Source of the DNA: Coturnix japonica
Lineage: Eukaryota; Chordata; Aves; Galliformes; Phasianidae
Direction: 5' to 3'
Length of the DNA: 64,000 nt
Assembly: GCF_001577835.2 (NCBI RefSeq)
Contig: NC_029541.1
Location: 2,475,141-2,539,140, forward strand
Position 1 is the first letter of the stretch. Each line of letters starts with the position of its first letter. Below, one piece after another: positions 49,101-61,805 of the stretch. The position numbers were made by a program, and so were the translations under genes. The notes below the pieces were generated by a model, which searched no databases, was not told where the DNA came from, and was given only the letters and a program-made list of their open reading frames with translations.

Positions 49101-52100
49101 TGGCAGGTTGGTGGGTTTCTCCCTCTCTTGTTTTCTGTCTCTAAAAATGAGGTCATGGCTTTGAATGAGACAAAGAGCCTTTGCAGTGTTAGGAACAGCC
49201 CCAGGACAGCTGTGAGCGCTGAGCCCCGTCCATCACATCGGCTCCTGAGCACTACAGGAGCAGCAGCAGTTCCATGCACACAGGATACTGGAGCTCCATA
49301 CAGGCTCTGCAAGCAGCCAAGAGGTTGCTCCTCATCACAGCGGACTGGTCATGAGGTCTGAAAATGAGAGATTCTATGATTTCACATCTGCCTAAAGCCA
49401 TCCGGATAATGACAAAGATAAGAAGCAATCAGACGGTATCTTTTAAAGGCAGATAAGCTTCACTGAGAGATATGTTACAGGGAACTTCAGTCTTTTGCTT
49501 CTTATCAGTTTCATGTATCACAGACTCGATGCATGCAAGGATTTCATGTTATGCCATAGCCATCAATGCAGAACCCACAGCAGCACCGATCATCTGGAAG
49601 GGGAGGCTTTTCCTTCTGAGAAGACAGGGCTCAGAGCTGCAATTTGTCCAGCAGATGGATGGATCTCAAGCACTGATGTTGCAAGTAATACCCATGGGCT
49701 GAGGGAATTCACAGCTGGAAGCACCCTTCCTACTTGCCTCTTATCACCTGCATGGTCAGCCTCCCCTTCAGAATACACTTTGCCACTCTTCCAAACCTGC
49801 CTTTATTCAGTCCTCAGGAAAAGCCGCCCTTCCCAGCCCAATAATTGCTGCTCCAGCCTTGGCTTCAGCACAGCAGCCTTTTGTTCCAGCACAGCTCCAG
49901 CTGCTCCCACCCCTGTGCACACAGCAGCCGTTTGTCACAGCGCACCTCTGGAATCCAACAGCTCCCACACAAAGCACTCTCCTGTCACCACACATCGGTA
50001 CCTGGTACACACAGAGCTGCATGGAAAGCTGCTGTCCTCTCATTGCTCCTTTGTGCTCCATCTCTTTGTATTTACGAGCTGCCTCCAAGCCCGGACCTAC
50101 AAGGGCGCTCTCTCTGCGGGTGGAACAATCCTTTATTCTGTTTGCACAACTCCAAGCAAAGCAGGAACATCCTGCAGAGAGCAGTGCAAGCAATAAGCAA
50201 TAAGTACAAGCAAGGACATCCAGCAGCAGCACATTAACCCAGGTGCTGTGGACCCACGCTGGGTGCTCTCGCTCCAAGCAGAGGATCAATGCAGCTTCAG
50301 ACAGAGCCAGCATGAATTCAACAGCAGGCAACTCTTGGTGTCTGTGCAAAGAGTGAGCACACCTACACCCACAAAGCAGCAAAGAGCTTCTTCTCTGTGT
50401 TTCTCCTATAAATAAAAAGCAGGCTGATGGGAGGAGGTGGCAGAAGAGCAGCGGGTGTGAGGTCTGAGCACCAGGAGGTCAGATCCCAGCAGGATCACTG
50501 TTAACATTGGGTAATGAAAGTGCAATTTGTGAGTTTTATTGCATGTGTTGCTACACCAAGAGTTGTAACCCATAAATCCCAAGCAGGATTCATAACTCCC
50601 CGTATATGCTCTCCATAACCGTGCACAAATTGGCTCTAACCTCCTCTGCAAAGAACATGGATGTCATTTGAGTGCTGACAAGTCGCACGGATTTGACTCA
50701 CTGCACTCATTATATTTGCATTTTTTTCCTTAAGCCTGAACTCCTGAAGTCAAACAGTCACGGAGAACTTCAGCTCCCAGCAGAGCAAAGGGAGAACCAG
50801 CCCTGCTCCCTGCATAGAAGGACCTCAGACCTCACAGACCAAAGCCACTGCCCATCTCTGCCTCAGTTTCCTCAGCAAACAACCCCCATTACTTTGCCAG
50901 AGGTTGAAAACAGCACAAGTAAAGTCATAATAAAATGGGTGCTTTATAGCTCTGTGTTTTCGGAACAAGCAGCTCGATGGCTTTGTTGGTACATCAGCAT
51001 CTTTCTGCAGTTCTATAACACAAAATTGGGTTCAGAGGTTCTTAAAGTGATGAACAACGGCAGCACAAGAAATAGACCCCACCTGGGTCCTATTGCATGG
51101 CATCCTACACTGATTTACACCAGTCTAGAGCTACAGGAACAACACATTAAGAAAGGCACAGCGCAGCAGGTGAGCAGCATTGTGTATAAAGGCTATAGGG
51201 CTTCCAAATCAGTTTTCATACAGTTGTTGGAAGCAATCTGCAAACCCAACGCAAACAGCTCTGGGTTCAGGTGCTCAACCAGAAGCTCCTCCAGAAGAGG
51301 AGAAGCTCCCACAGGAGACCCCACACCAGTTGTGTACATAGAGAGCTACAGGGCAACATACCCAACCAGCAGACAGCACAGGGAGAAACTCCCTACAAGG
51401 AGAAGCTTCTCCCTAAATCCTAAGATTGGCTTATGCCCTGAAATACAGGGATTTATATCCCTTGTAAAGCCCTCATTTAATTTCCTATTAATTCAAGAGA
51501 TTCTTGCTATCCATATCAAGTCTCTAATCCTTTCTTTCCCCCCTTCAAATCCCATAAGCTGAGCCCTCTTGGCTCCCATAGCATTATGCAGTAACAGCTT
51601 CTAGAGCTGAAGGCACTGCAGGAATCAGCTTCACACACCTCTCCCATTAAAGGACAGCACTGTGGGTCGGGCAGGTCCAGCTCACCAAAAACGAGAAGCA
51701 AATTGCAGGCAGGGTGAATAATAGGAACGGTTTAAAGGCTGGTACACGTTTTTCAGGAGTGCCCGCATGATTTCAGTGCCCGAATCATTTGGATGCTTTT
51801 GAAGTTCTTACTCATGTTCTATTTCTATAAATCCCTGATTATTCTCACGTTACACGCACATAAACTCCTCTCCTGAGCCCGTATGGAGGACTAAACAAGC
51901 AACAGAGCCAGCCTTAAGCTGGGCTGCTTTCTCTTTGCTGTCCACATTGAGGTCCAAATGAGGACCAGGAAAATCATTGCTGAGATGTTCCCCCTCCACA
52001 TTCAGCCTTCTCGTTATTCTAAATGCAAACATAAAAGCCCGGCACCTTGCCAAACCTGCCTGCCACCTCATTGAAAGCCCTACCCGATCCTGGTGCTCTT

Positions 52101-52380
52101 CTCTTCCCCCTAAAGCTGTCACCTACGGGACGACCACCGATAAGCGCCGCAAACACCGAGCACATCAAAGCTCGCAGGTGGGAGCTCTACGGAGCAGCCA
52201 CACTGTGAAACAGACACCAAACCCAACGCAGCCCCGTGTGCTCCCCCCATACCCGAGAAGGGCACAACACAGCAGCAAAACCACGCAGACAGAGCCCTCA
52301 ATGAGCTGCAATGAACCCTCCTCCAGCCACGTGCTGCCTTCCTTTGATTTAAACACCCACTGACCTGCGCTTATAGATGC
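43164..52380. other. Region upstream of SLC45A3 coding exons; 5' intron and/or intergenic
   Basis: No coding exon of a known family was recognised. Several good minus-strand donors could end a non-coding SLC45A3 first exon, for example gtgagt at 45317-45312, with a weak TATA-like TTAAATAG about 75 bases upstream, and gtgagt near 46910. Sequence cannot choose between them and the CpG island at 52.5-53.1 kb. G runs occur near 44710-44718 and 48132-48142. Unusually long open frames occur at 49495-50196 and 50672-51562 on the plus strand (see findings). Confidence 0.4.
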
Positions 52381-52738
52381 TCACAGGTCCATGCAGGTAC
52401 TCGGGGGGGTTCAGGAGGTGCACGCTCAGCTCTCGCTCTCTAGACCTTCAGCTCAGCTGTCCTTAAGCCGAACTCGGTCACAGCAGACGCCTCTGCAATA
52501 AAGAGAAGCGTGGGAAGCGATCCGGACGCGGCTCCTGGGGCTGAGAGGTGCCGCCCCGCAGCCTCTCTCTCTCTGTCCGGTTCCGCACACGTCGGATTTT
52601 TCAGGTCTGGCTTTTCCCACAGCGATGAACTCAAGCAGAGCGGCCGCCTCGGGGGAGGATCGACGGAGCGGATCTCCGAGCAAGCCGCAAACACTGCCCT
52701 GAACCTTGCGAGCCGCCCCAAGCACCGCCGGAGCATCC

Positions 52739-52872
52739 CCCATCCCCATCCCCATCCCCATCCCCATCCCATCCCACCATCCCCATCCCCCCCCATCCCC
52801 CATCCCCATCCCCATCCCCATCCCCATCCCCATCCCCATCCCCATCCCCATCCCCATCCCCATCCCCATCCC
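52739..52872. repeat. (CCCCAT)n hexanucleotide array
   Basis: About 134 bases of CCCCAT units, slightly interrupted near 52768-52800. The minus strand is (GGGGAT)n, a G-quadruplex-capable repeat. Open frames with alternating Pro-His or Pro-Ile (plus strand) or Gly-Met and Gly-Asp (minus strand) arise from it and are not genes. Confidence 0.95.
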
Positions 52873-52989
52873 CCGCTCCTACCTCAACCCAGTCCCGGTG
52901 CAGCACACGCTCCTCCGCCGCCGTTTAAATGTGCAGGTGGGGGCGGGAGCATGCGCTGCAGCGGGCGGAGCGGGGACGTTGTTGGGGGG

Positions 52990-53035
52990 GGTCTGTCGGT
53001 CTGTCTATCGGTCTGTCTATCGGTCGGTCTTCCTC
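52990..53035. repeat. Short GGTCTGTCTATC tandem
   Basis: Two to three units of GGTCTGTCTATC within the CpG island, followed by pyrimidine-rich sequence. Confidence 0.6.
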
Positions 53036-53159
53036 CCCTCTCCCTCCCGGTCCCAGCACCCTCGGGTCAGCGAGCAGCCGAGATTTTAAGAGCCTTCCCC
53101 TCCCCGCCCTCTTTCTACCCCCCCTCCTTCCTTTCCTTCTTTCTGCTGAGGAATTAGAG

Positions 53160-56100
53160 GCAGCCTGAATCGTTTCTCGTTTTGTTTGGTTTATCCTAAT
53201 CTATTCATTACTTGTAATTGCTCGGATTGTATGCAAATGAATTCCATGCTATGGGAAGCTTGTGACCTGGCCCCTGGACATTATTCATGGTACATGAGTG
53301 CTTCAAATCACATGGCGTGTGTGCACGGGGGCGGGGGGAGACAGACAGAACGACCGACCACGGACCCACACGCTGTCTGGCCCTCTCTGAGTAATGTCTA
53401 ATTGCTCTCCCAACAGCCAAACAGAAATGGGAGCTGAGGAGCAACGAGCACTGAGCCACAGTGGAGAGGAAAACCAAGAGCACGGCACTGCTGCCCATCG
53501 GTCATCAGCAGGCTGTTGTCAATTGGTGCTATTTAATAGCGGGCTGTTTGTTTTGCAATGCTTTGGCCCTGCTACAGAAGCGTTATGGAGATGGAGTTAC
53601 TTTGAATCCCCCTCCTTTGGGTAACTTTGTACCTCTCAAGGTCAGAAATCCCATTTCCCAGCCGCATTTCAGCTTGGGTCAGCAGGATGGCCTTGTTTTC
53701 AGCCAGCAGCTGTTCCCTCCCTGCTCTCTGAAAGGACTCACCCGTGTTGGAAAAAGCAGAGAGGCACCTGCACGTGTTGTCACTCGAAACGATGAGGACT
53801 CAGACGAGGAGAAATGACGCTCCTGTTTCCTGCAATAAGGGTTGTTCTTTTTTTTGGCACTTTAGATACAGCCAGAAACTCACTGGAAGGAAAAGAACTG
53901 AAAGCCCTGAAGATCTAACTATGACTTCAGCTGGTGAAGTGCCAGAGGAGCACATTTGGGTGGGGAGAGCTACCCCTGTTCACAGGCAATGCAATAGAGC
54001 ACTGCTCTTTTTATGCTCTTCCTTTGCAGCAGAGCACACACAGCTCTCATCCAGAGGATTCCTGAGCACTGGGGGGTCAGTGCTGCAGGGCTCTGCTCAC
54101 AGCAGCACAAAGTCAAGCTTCTTAATCCCCAATGCCAGCTCCACCTCCAATGTAGGACCCTGGCTCAGGTAGAAGCACCTGCAGGTTGGGATGGCACCTG
54201 CTGCTAAAGGGAGGCTCTGCTCCTTCCACTGGTTATCACAGTGTGCCTGCAGTGCTTCTCCTGCTCACACCTCTATGGGATGAACCAATTTCCAAGAGCA
54301 ATGCTTGCTTACAGGGCTATGAGACCTCCCACAACCAGCTCATAAACACCACTCAAGGCTTTAAGCAGGCCCATGTCACTGTGCAGAGCTCCCACCTCTC
54401 CTTGCTTAACTCCTTCCTCTTACAGATCTCAGTCTACTCAATCACAGCTCCCAGTAGAGCAAAGTGAAGCATGATCAGATGTTAACTGAGTATTCCTATG
54501 TGCTCCTAAATGCACCCACCAGGTAAGCAGGGGGTTCAGAAACATCAGGCCTTGTGCATGGCAGGAAGAGCCCAGCATTGTTCACACTGCTTGTTGCAGT
54601 AGATCCAGTCCTGAGCTTGTAAGTGCACCCGATTGCATTGCTGAAGCAGAATGAGGAGGTTCAGAACGTTGCAGCATGGAGCCATCGTAGGAATCTGCAG
54701 ATTAGTTTAATTGATCAAAAGAGGGAAATAAAGCATCAACTTCCACCTCAGCTGCTCGCCCCTGATTAGATGGCAGCACAGATTTGCCCCAGCCTTATCT
54801 AAATCACATGAGTCCAGCCAAGCAGAGCTCAGCTCATGGCATCTTCTAGAACCCGACAAGGATTAGACAACCCCACATGTAGCACATAACACAATGAGCT
54901 GGTGAGCAGGAGAGGGCCCCAGCTTCACCATAGGAACAGTACTATGACAGCTCAGGCCATTTGGCTCTAGGTCTCTTCCTCAGACCTTCACCCTGTTGCA
55001 CAGAGGGATTCCATGGATGCTCTGCATTACCCTTGAAGCCACAACAACCCCGGATTGGCCCAAGGTAGCCTTAAACCCATCTCCTGTTTAATTACTGAGC
55101 TCGAATGCTGACTCACAACACAAACCTTTTGCTCTCTGTAAGCCAAGAAAACAAACCCATCCCCAGCACCCCACCCAGGGAGGTTAAAGCAGAGACTATT
55201 TACAGAGCACTCTGATGCTACGGTGGAGAAATATTACAGAAATGCAAACGAGTAACATACTTTGGGAGGCACTTAGTGCTGTGCCTTGAGCACAAAGGTG
55301 GGAATTCACTGCATGCTCCAGGTGGACAGATTTCCTTGATGCTGATGGTCCCAGAGCTCTCGTGCCAGTCAGGAGCGATGCTGCCAGAAAACAGACTTTG
55401 TATAATTGTGCTTAATGTACCTTTAAGGAGAGAAAGCTGCTAGAACAAACAAAAGCAGAGCCTGGTCGTGCAGGCTGTTTATACTTGGGGTAGCCAGAGC
55501 AGGAGGCTGCGCTTTAGGGCTTATCTTCTGTCTCTTTCTAAACAGGAAACACACTTTTGTTTTGAGCACTCTGGGAGAAGCCACTCGGGTAGAACTTATA
55601 CAACACGGGGTGTCAAAAAAGGAACGTTTCAATTCCCTCTCAAGGGTGGGCACCACTGACCAGCAGGGATGCTGCTCCTAATCACTGCAGGGACATCCAT
55701 GCTGAGCAGCCAGTAAGGCCAGCTGTAGGTCAGGCAAGTCTTTAATTGCTATTTCTTAATTAGGATTCTCAAAACTTAAATAACCTCATGTTTTTTGGTG
55801 TGGGTTTTTGTTGTAGACACTGAAAAATTTGGGCAAAATTGGTCAGAAAAGCACTGTTTGGTGTGGAGATGGGGTCACTGGGTACCCCTTGCTGGATTCT
55901 AAGGCCTCTGTAGCCAAGCAAAGACCCCCTCCCTTGTCAAAATCCTTATTGATACTGGAACAACTCCTGCTGTTTGCCACTCAGCATCAATGTTTCTGTT
56001 CCTGCAGGCGACGCAGAAAGCAAACTGCCCATGAAACTGTACGTACACGAGTGCTGCTAAACAGGGTTTGAAACGCAGGCATATCTGCTGTATTTACAGA

Positions 56101-59100
56101 GCGTAGGACAAACATTTTAGCATTCCCCCCCGCTGTTCCCTGGGCTGCATTCTTAACCTCTGCCTCCTCCAGCCAAGCTCCTCCGCTGTACGCAGCATCA
56201 CGCACTCAGTTGCCTTCACTGATTTTCAGGATGGAGCTGCAGTGTGGAGCTGCCTGCTCTCCACCAGGCAAGATGTGGTTACCCCTTTCTCTGCCAGGAG
56301 GGCATTGCAAAGCCTGGCAGATAGGCATATCCTTGCTACAAGGAGAAACAGCCAACCACAACAGCAGCATGAATTCAAACCATCTCAGCTGAGCATCACC
56401 TCGCTGTGCAGCCTACAGGACATCACACAACACATTGCTGCTCCTTCTCCTCCATCACTCCTCACCCATGTCACAAAGCATTTCCCAGCCAGGGCCTCCA
56501 GCCAGGTTAGGAAGCCTCTAAGATAGCTCAAGTTCTCCTCACTAGATTATTCAGCAGCTTCCCACATCCTGCCCACTTTCTTCCCACGTTTAACCCAAGG
56601 GGGTATATTTTGTTTCACTGCAGTCTGGTCACATTGCCACAAGGAAAAGCAGCGGCTTTCTGGTGTCGGTTTACAATTTTCAGCTCCCAGAATAAGATTT
56701 TAGGGTCTTCCTCATGGGTTAGCCTAGCTTGATTCAAATCTTGTTAGAGAAAGAGGATTTAGCTCCTTCCCACCCTGCATATTTGGTACCTGAAACTTAA
56801 AACTGCCCTCTCTGCCTTGTCCCTGCTCAGTTCTGCTAAGCTAAAGACAAAGGAAAGGATTTATTTCTGTTTCGGGTGCCAAGGAAACTGTCAGCTCCCA
56901 TTCAGCCTCGGCCATTCCCCGCACCACACTTGCTCAGCCACTTGCAAATGATGCACCCCATGAGCCATCCACTCGATTTCCCAGGGCAGCTTCAGCTGCC
57001 AGCACTGCTGGGGACTGCATGGCAGCAGGCAGGGAGCAGTGGGATGGGGCCCTGGGATGCAGCAGGCAGAGGAACCTCGGCTGAGCAATGCTTACTAATA
57101 GAAGTCTCTCTCGAAACAGGGCAACAAGATGAAAAACCAGGTTCTTGGCTGTCAGTTCCAGCTGGAGGCCGTTTCATTAATGAAATCCTACTTATTTGCA
57201 AGGGGAAATGCAAAGTTTCAACAAAGAATTCCTTCCTCCAGCTGACAGCAGGAGATCCCAGCAACCACAGCCACGCTTACTGATGAGCACTCATTCTTCT
57301 AAGATTAAAACTTCCCTTTTCTTGGCTATTTTGTGGCACAATCAACAGACAGATTTCTTTTGCTCCAGGTAAACAACATGCAGCCTCTGTTTATAGGACA
57401 CAGCACAAATATTTCCATGCAGCATGTTTACTCCCATATGCTCATGCTCTATGGACAGGAAGCGACTGCAGAAGAAGCCACCCCAGCTCTGCTCCTTCCC
57501 AAAGCACTGTCAATAGGTAAAAGCAGCTTTGCTGGATGCAGAATTCTGCCATAGAGGACCTGAGATATCAGAGGTAGAGAACAACGCACACACTCATCTC
57601 AAGAGATGCATGAAGGGACCTTGTAGGATCGATTCCATTTCATTCAATAAAACAAGAAGGGATCATCAAAATGATCCAGGAAGGTTCCAGCACCTGCCAA
57701 TATAGCAGCTCTTTTGTTTCTGCTGTGATATTGATGTGACAAACTCAAGTCATAGGGATGACCAACCTGAATGTTAACAATTGTTCTGTGATGAAACATA
57801 TGAGATATCACTGACCATCCTCTCCCAGCCCAGGAGACTTACTGAGGGGTCCTTGGAATCCAACAAATCACTTGTCTAACAAAGGAAGAATGGAAGCATT
57901 GCCTGAGGTCAAGACACGAGCACCACTGGAGACCCACCCCAGCAGTGGTCCTAGACAGACCCCCCTTACCCCTCCCCCCTTTTTCCATGTGTTAGAGTGA
58001 GCGCTCAAATTTGATGTAATGAGAACTGTCAGAATGGGATCAGCTACAGAGAATGATCAGTTACCTCTCTTAATTCCCTCTAAGGAGCACAGGACCCTTC
58101 TCCTGGCTTGGAGTTACCCTGGTATAGGGCAGTTTTTTACTTTGCAGACTAAAAATCAGAGCTGGAAAAGATCAGACAGCTTTGCCATCAAAACTAACAC
58201 AGGGCTACCTGCCAGCACACCTTTGCTCTGCAGGACAACTCAGTAGCCTCCAGTTGGTTGGCCAAAGCCACTTCTCAGAAGGAAGGAATGCCCTAAAACA
58301 CTCTAACCACCTACAAAGACTCAGGGCTACCAAAAGGATAGCGCTGCAGTGCTCGCATCAGAAGCCTGCTCTCCAGTTTGACGGAGATCATCATCAATTT
58401 GTTTCCACTGGGTTTATTTTTTCCATGTCAAGGTCAATTGCAGATATGTTCCAATGAGGAATGTGCTGTAAGCAGCAGCTAACTGAGTCAAAGTTTGTTA
58501 TCAGGGCTTACCACACGAGGACAAAGCTTTCTCTAAACTTCTAATCCTCTTATCGTCATGCAGACACAGCTCTGGGATGGTGTTTCCTACTCCCTCCTTG
58601 CTCTGGGTCCAAGGTATGCCAAAGAAAAGCCTGCAGACAATAAAATAAGAGCTTTCAGAAATGTTGCAAAGTGATGAAAAGGATTTTTGTTGCCGTTGTT
58701 TTCTTTGCTTTTTGTTGTGAAGATGCTGTTATGTCAACAGCTGATCTGCCAAGGCTGCCAGACTGGGTTTATGTCCAAAGCTTCGTTGTTTGTTTTGGTG
58801 TCAGCTATGCCTTCAAGCATCCACAGACTTTGATTTTCCTTTTTTTGTTGTTATTATTATTTTTAATGAGTACTGTGTTTTACCATCAGATCAGAGTTTC
58901 TTCCTCGTCGGGTTTGCACTAGACTGACTAAACATGCAAAAGAGATTATAGTTGAAAGAATCTTACTTGAAAAGACCTGTTTGAAAAGAGAAAGAGATAA
59001 TAGTAATTCTGCATGAGAGAGACCTTTTTGCACCTAAGTTTGATAGAAACAAAGTAGTTTCAATGTCCTGAGAGATCTTTGAAGTATACAGGTTTTTCTT

Positions 59101-59907
59101 AGGGAGAAAGGTCATGGAGGAGCCAGCAGATTACTGCAGAGAAAATGAAAGAACGCTCATGTGGGTGCTGTTTCCAAAGGAGGTGACTCTGTAAGAGCCA
59201 CAGCCTGAGCTCAAAGATCAGACTGCTTGAGGAGGATGGCAGAGGAAGGGTTTCATAGAGTGCCACTATGCAAGCTGCAGAGTGCTCCAGCATTCTAGTA
59301 TCTGTGATGGGACTGAAGGGAGCCCAAGGAGCCAAACCCCCAGCCCATGTTCTCATGGCGCTCAGAGTTCTACCAGGCATCCTTAAGGAGCAATGCTGTG
59401 ATACTGTAAACTCTCACACCCTTGTTAATTAACTTAAATCACTATCTGGAAGTATATGTAAAATAAAACAAACTAAGGTGATTTATAACCTCCCTAATGG
59501 CATTCTCATGAGCCAAACCATTTCACCAGGTAGTAGCTTGACAGATGTTATTAACTATATATTAAAAACTTTGCACTGAAAGAATTACCTTTTCATTAGG
59601 TTGTATGCACTTTATTTTCTAACACAAACCAGCTATGTTCCAGCAGGGAACAGCAATGAAAGAGATGCAATGGGGAACAGAGAAATAACAGAACAAAGAG
59701 CAATGCTTTGGGGCATCGACCTGTGGGTTCAGCTAAAGCTATACCTATGCAATCCATGCTAAGAGGGAGAGAGCTTCCATTGGGCAGGGCTTTTCCCCTT
59801 CCTAATTTGTCTTTGGGTCCCCTTGAAAGAGCTTGGCTTCTCTTAGAGATGTAACCTATCCTCACTGACACTCAGTGCATCCACCCAAAGACCAAACTAA
59901 AGCATAT
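53160..59907. other. Intergenic region, no gene recognised
   Basis: Unique-looking sequence with no recognisable coding exon, RNA gene or transposon. The AT-rich stretches near 58660-58880 and 59400-59600 contain only short open frames. Confidence 0.5.
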
Positions 59908-60114
59908 AGAAAGAAAGAAAGAAAGAAAAGAAAAGAAAAGAAAAGAAAAGAAAAGAAAAGAAAAGAAAAGAAAAGAAAAGAAAAGAAAAGAAAAAGGGAA
60001 AAGAAAAAGAAAAGAAAAGAAAAGAAAAGAAAAGAAAAGAAAAGAAAAGAAAAGAAAAGAAAAGAAAAGAAAAGAAAAGAAAAGAAAAGAAAAGAAAAGA
60101 AAAGAAAAGAAAAA
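59908..60114. repeat. AAAG/AAAAG microsatellite, 207 bp
   Basis: Starts as (GAAA)4, becomes a long near-perfect (AAAAG)n, with one AAAAAGGGAAAAGAAAAAG interruption at about 59990-60010. Strand bias is complete: purines on the plus strand. Long Lys/Arg/Glu or Phe/Leu/Ser open frames here are repeat artefacts. Confidence 0.97.
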
Positions 60115-61607
60115 CCCAACAAGCTCCTCTTAGATCGGAGCCAGTCTAATAACACCCAAAGCTGACATAATAGCCCTCTTTTTCAAAGTGCTCTATTTAT
60201 GTTAATATTCGTGTTGGAATCTAATGACCTTGGGAAAACGAAATGTAAAAAGTCACAGAAACATTAAAAAAAAATACCTGCAATTTGGTCTTCTGCACTT
60301 AAAAAGCCACTGGTGCTGTGGGGAGATGCAAGAGCCAGAACAAGGACTTGCACCCAAGATGCTCTGTCTTTCTTTTTGGTACCCTATGCTAAAGAAACCA
60401 TCAACATGAGAAAGGAGTTTAAAAGTCATTAAGTGGTGTTACAGATTTAAGGGTGCAAAACCAGTTTACGTGGATGTGAATGAGACTGAAAAAAACCCAA
60501 ATCATCTCTGAATGCAAAACCTGGTTCGACTGATTTCAAATGCATCATAATCAGCAGCGAGGTGGGAGTGCTGGGGGGAAAAAGTGATGGTTCATTGTAA
60601 TAAACAGGAGTGTGCTCCAACTATTCCTTCCCTTCATTCATTTAACAGGAAGTAAAAATGGCATATTTTAGAAGTGACAACGATATCCTTCTCATAAAAC
60701 AGCAGAAAAGCCAAGGGGGGGGAGAAAGGGGGGTGGAAAACAGTGCTGATGTCATCTCAAGGAAAGAAAATGGAGCCATGTTCTCAGCCATAAAACATTC
60801 CAATTCATCAGAAATGTTTGAAAGGGAAAATGTTTGTAATGAACAAAGCTAACAGACACCGCTGTTAAGGAAAGCCACTAATTGATGCTGCTGAACAGAA
60901 GCTCCTAACAAGGCCAACTGCTCAGTTAGAAATGCTTAGGGGAAAAAAGATAGCGCGACTACAGGAAATTTATTGCTGCTGGAACTGTTATCTTATCTAC
61001 TTAAAACACAAATGTTATTTAACCTGAAAAGAGATTATTCAAATAAAATACCAGCCTTTCTTTAAGCTACGGCCTTTGCAAGCAAAGCCTTGAATATAAA
61101 ACAGATCATCATTCTGAAGGGTAAATTAAATAAAAGGGGAGAGAATGAGAAATTCACCTTTGGCTTTGTGCACGATTATTTCCATTGGCTGCCTATCCAA
61201 AAAGCCAGCAAGCAGGAGACTAAACTGCAACCGCACATTAAGGCCAAGGGGTGGATTTGACCTGGAGGCTTTAATTTGCTACTCACTTAAAGGACAAGAA
61301 GCCCTCGTGGGTCTCTCTGTCACAGTGGGAGAGTTCACTGTGCTTGAACTTGACCTGTATCTATGGAAAGAGTTAACCCAAAACACACAAAAACCATTTC
61401 CTGGTCTACACAAAACTCTGAGGCTGGAGATGTGTGTTAGCCCAGGATGTGGTTATTGCTGAGCTAACAAGCCACACTTCCAGATCAAACTCAAGTCTAA
61501 CGTATCACACGTCGCAGGCGCTCGTGCTTTTCAATCAATGCATCACAAACATGGCAGGCTGCCCCACCAGAGGCCCCCCAGAGCCCCGTGTTATCCTTAC
61601 CCTGCAT
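60115..61607. other. Intergenic region, no gene recognised
   Basis: A/T-rich in places, with a dense run of A/T-rich words near 61000-61140. Nothing recognised as a gene or transposon. Confidence 0.5.
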
Positions 61608-61656
61608 CCCCAGGGCCTTTGTAGCACAAATAACCTCACCTCCTGCAGGGCAGCTA
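61608..61656. repeat. Left copy of a 49-bp exact duplicate flanking the gap
   Basis: Begins CCCCAGGGCCTTTGTAGCAC and ends GGGCAGCTA at the first N. Identical base for base to 61757-61805. Confidence 0.95.
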
Positions 61657-61756
61657 NNNNNNNNNNNNNNNNNNNNNNNNNNNNNNNNNNNNNNNNNNNN
61701 NNNNNNNNNNNNNNNNNNNNNNNNNNNNNNNNNNNNNNNNNNNNNNNNNNNNNNNN
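61657..61756. other. Assembly gap of exactly 100 N
   Basis: One hundred unknown bases, a conventional placeholder size, so the true distance is unknown and may be zero or negative (see the flanking duplicate). Confidence 0.99.
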
Positions 61757-61805
61757 CCCCAGGGCCTTTGTAGCACAAATAACCTCACCTCCTGCAGGGC
61801 AGCTA
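61757..61805. repeat. Right copy of the 49-bp duplicate flanking the gap
   Basis: Same 49 bases as 61608-61656, starting immediately after the last N. Confidence 0.95.

Larger units (their letters stand above)
52490..53110. promoter_or_regulatory. CpG island, possible distal SLC45A3 promoter
   Basis: A block with many CpGs, a NotI-type GCGGCCGC, and GC-box-like GGGCGG and GGGGCGGGAG sequences, interrupted by the (CCCCAT)n array. On the minus strand a donor-like GGGTTGAG|gtagga lies at about 52882, so a non-coding exon reading towards SLC45A3 is possible. A TTTAAA lies near 52923-52928. Human SLC45A3 also has a distant non-coding first exon, but the link is inference and the promoter could serve an unannotated RNA on either strand. 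An octamer ATGCAAAT at 53231-53238 lies just outside. Confidence 0.45.

Noticed and set aside
49370-49385. ATTCTATGATTT, resembling the terminal repeat of CR1
   Set aside because: Single short match with no CR1 body sequence next to it.
52453-53157. Gly-Met, Gly-Asp, Pro-His and Pro-Ile repeat open frames
   Set aside because: Produced by the hexanucleotide array in several frames at once; not coding evidence.
59862-60165. Lys/Arg/Glu-rich and Phe/Leu/Ser-rich open frames
   Set aside because: Direct translation of the AAAAG microsatellite on either strand.
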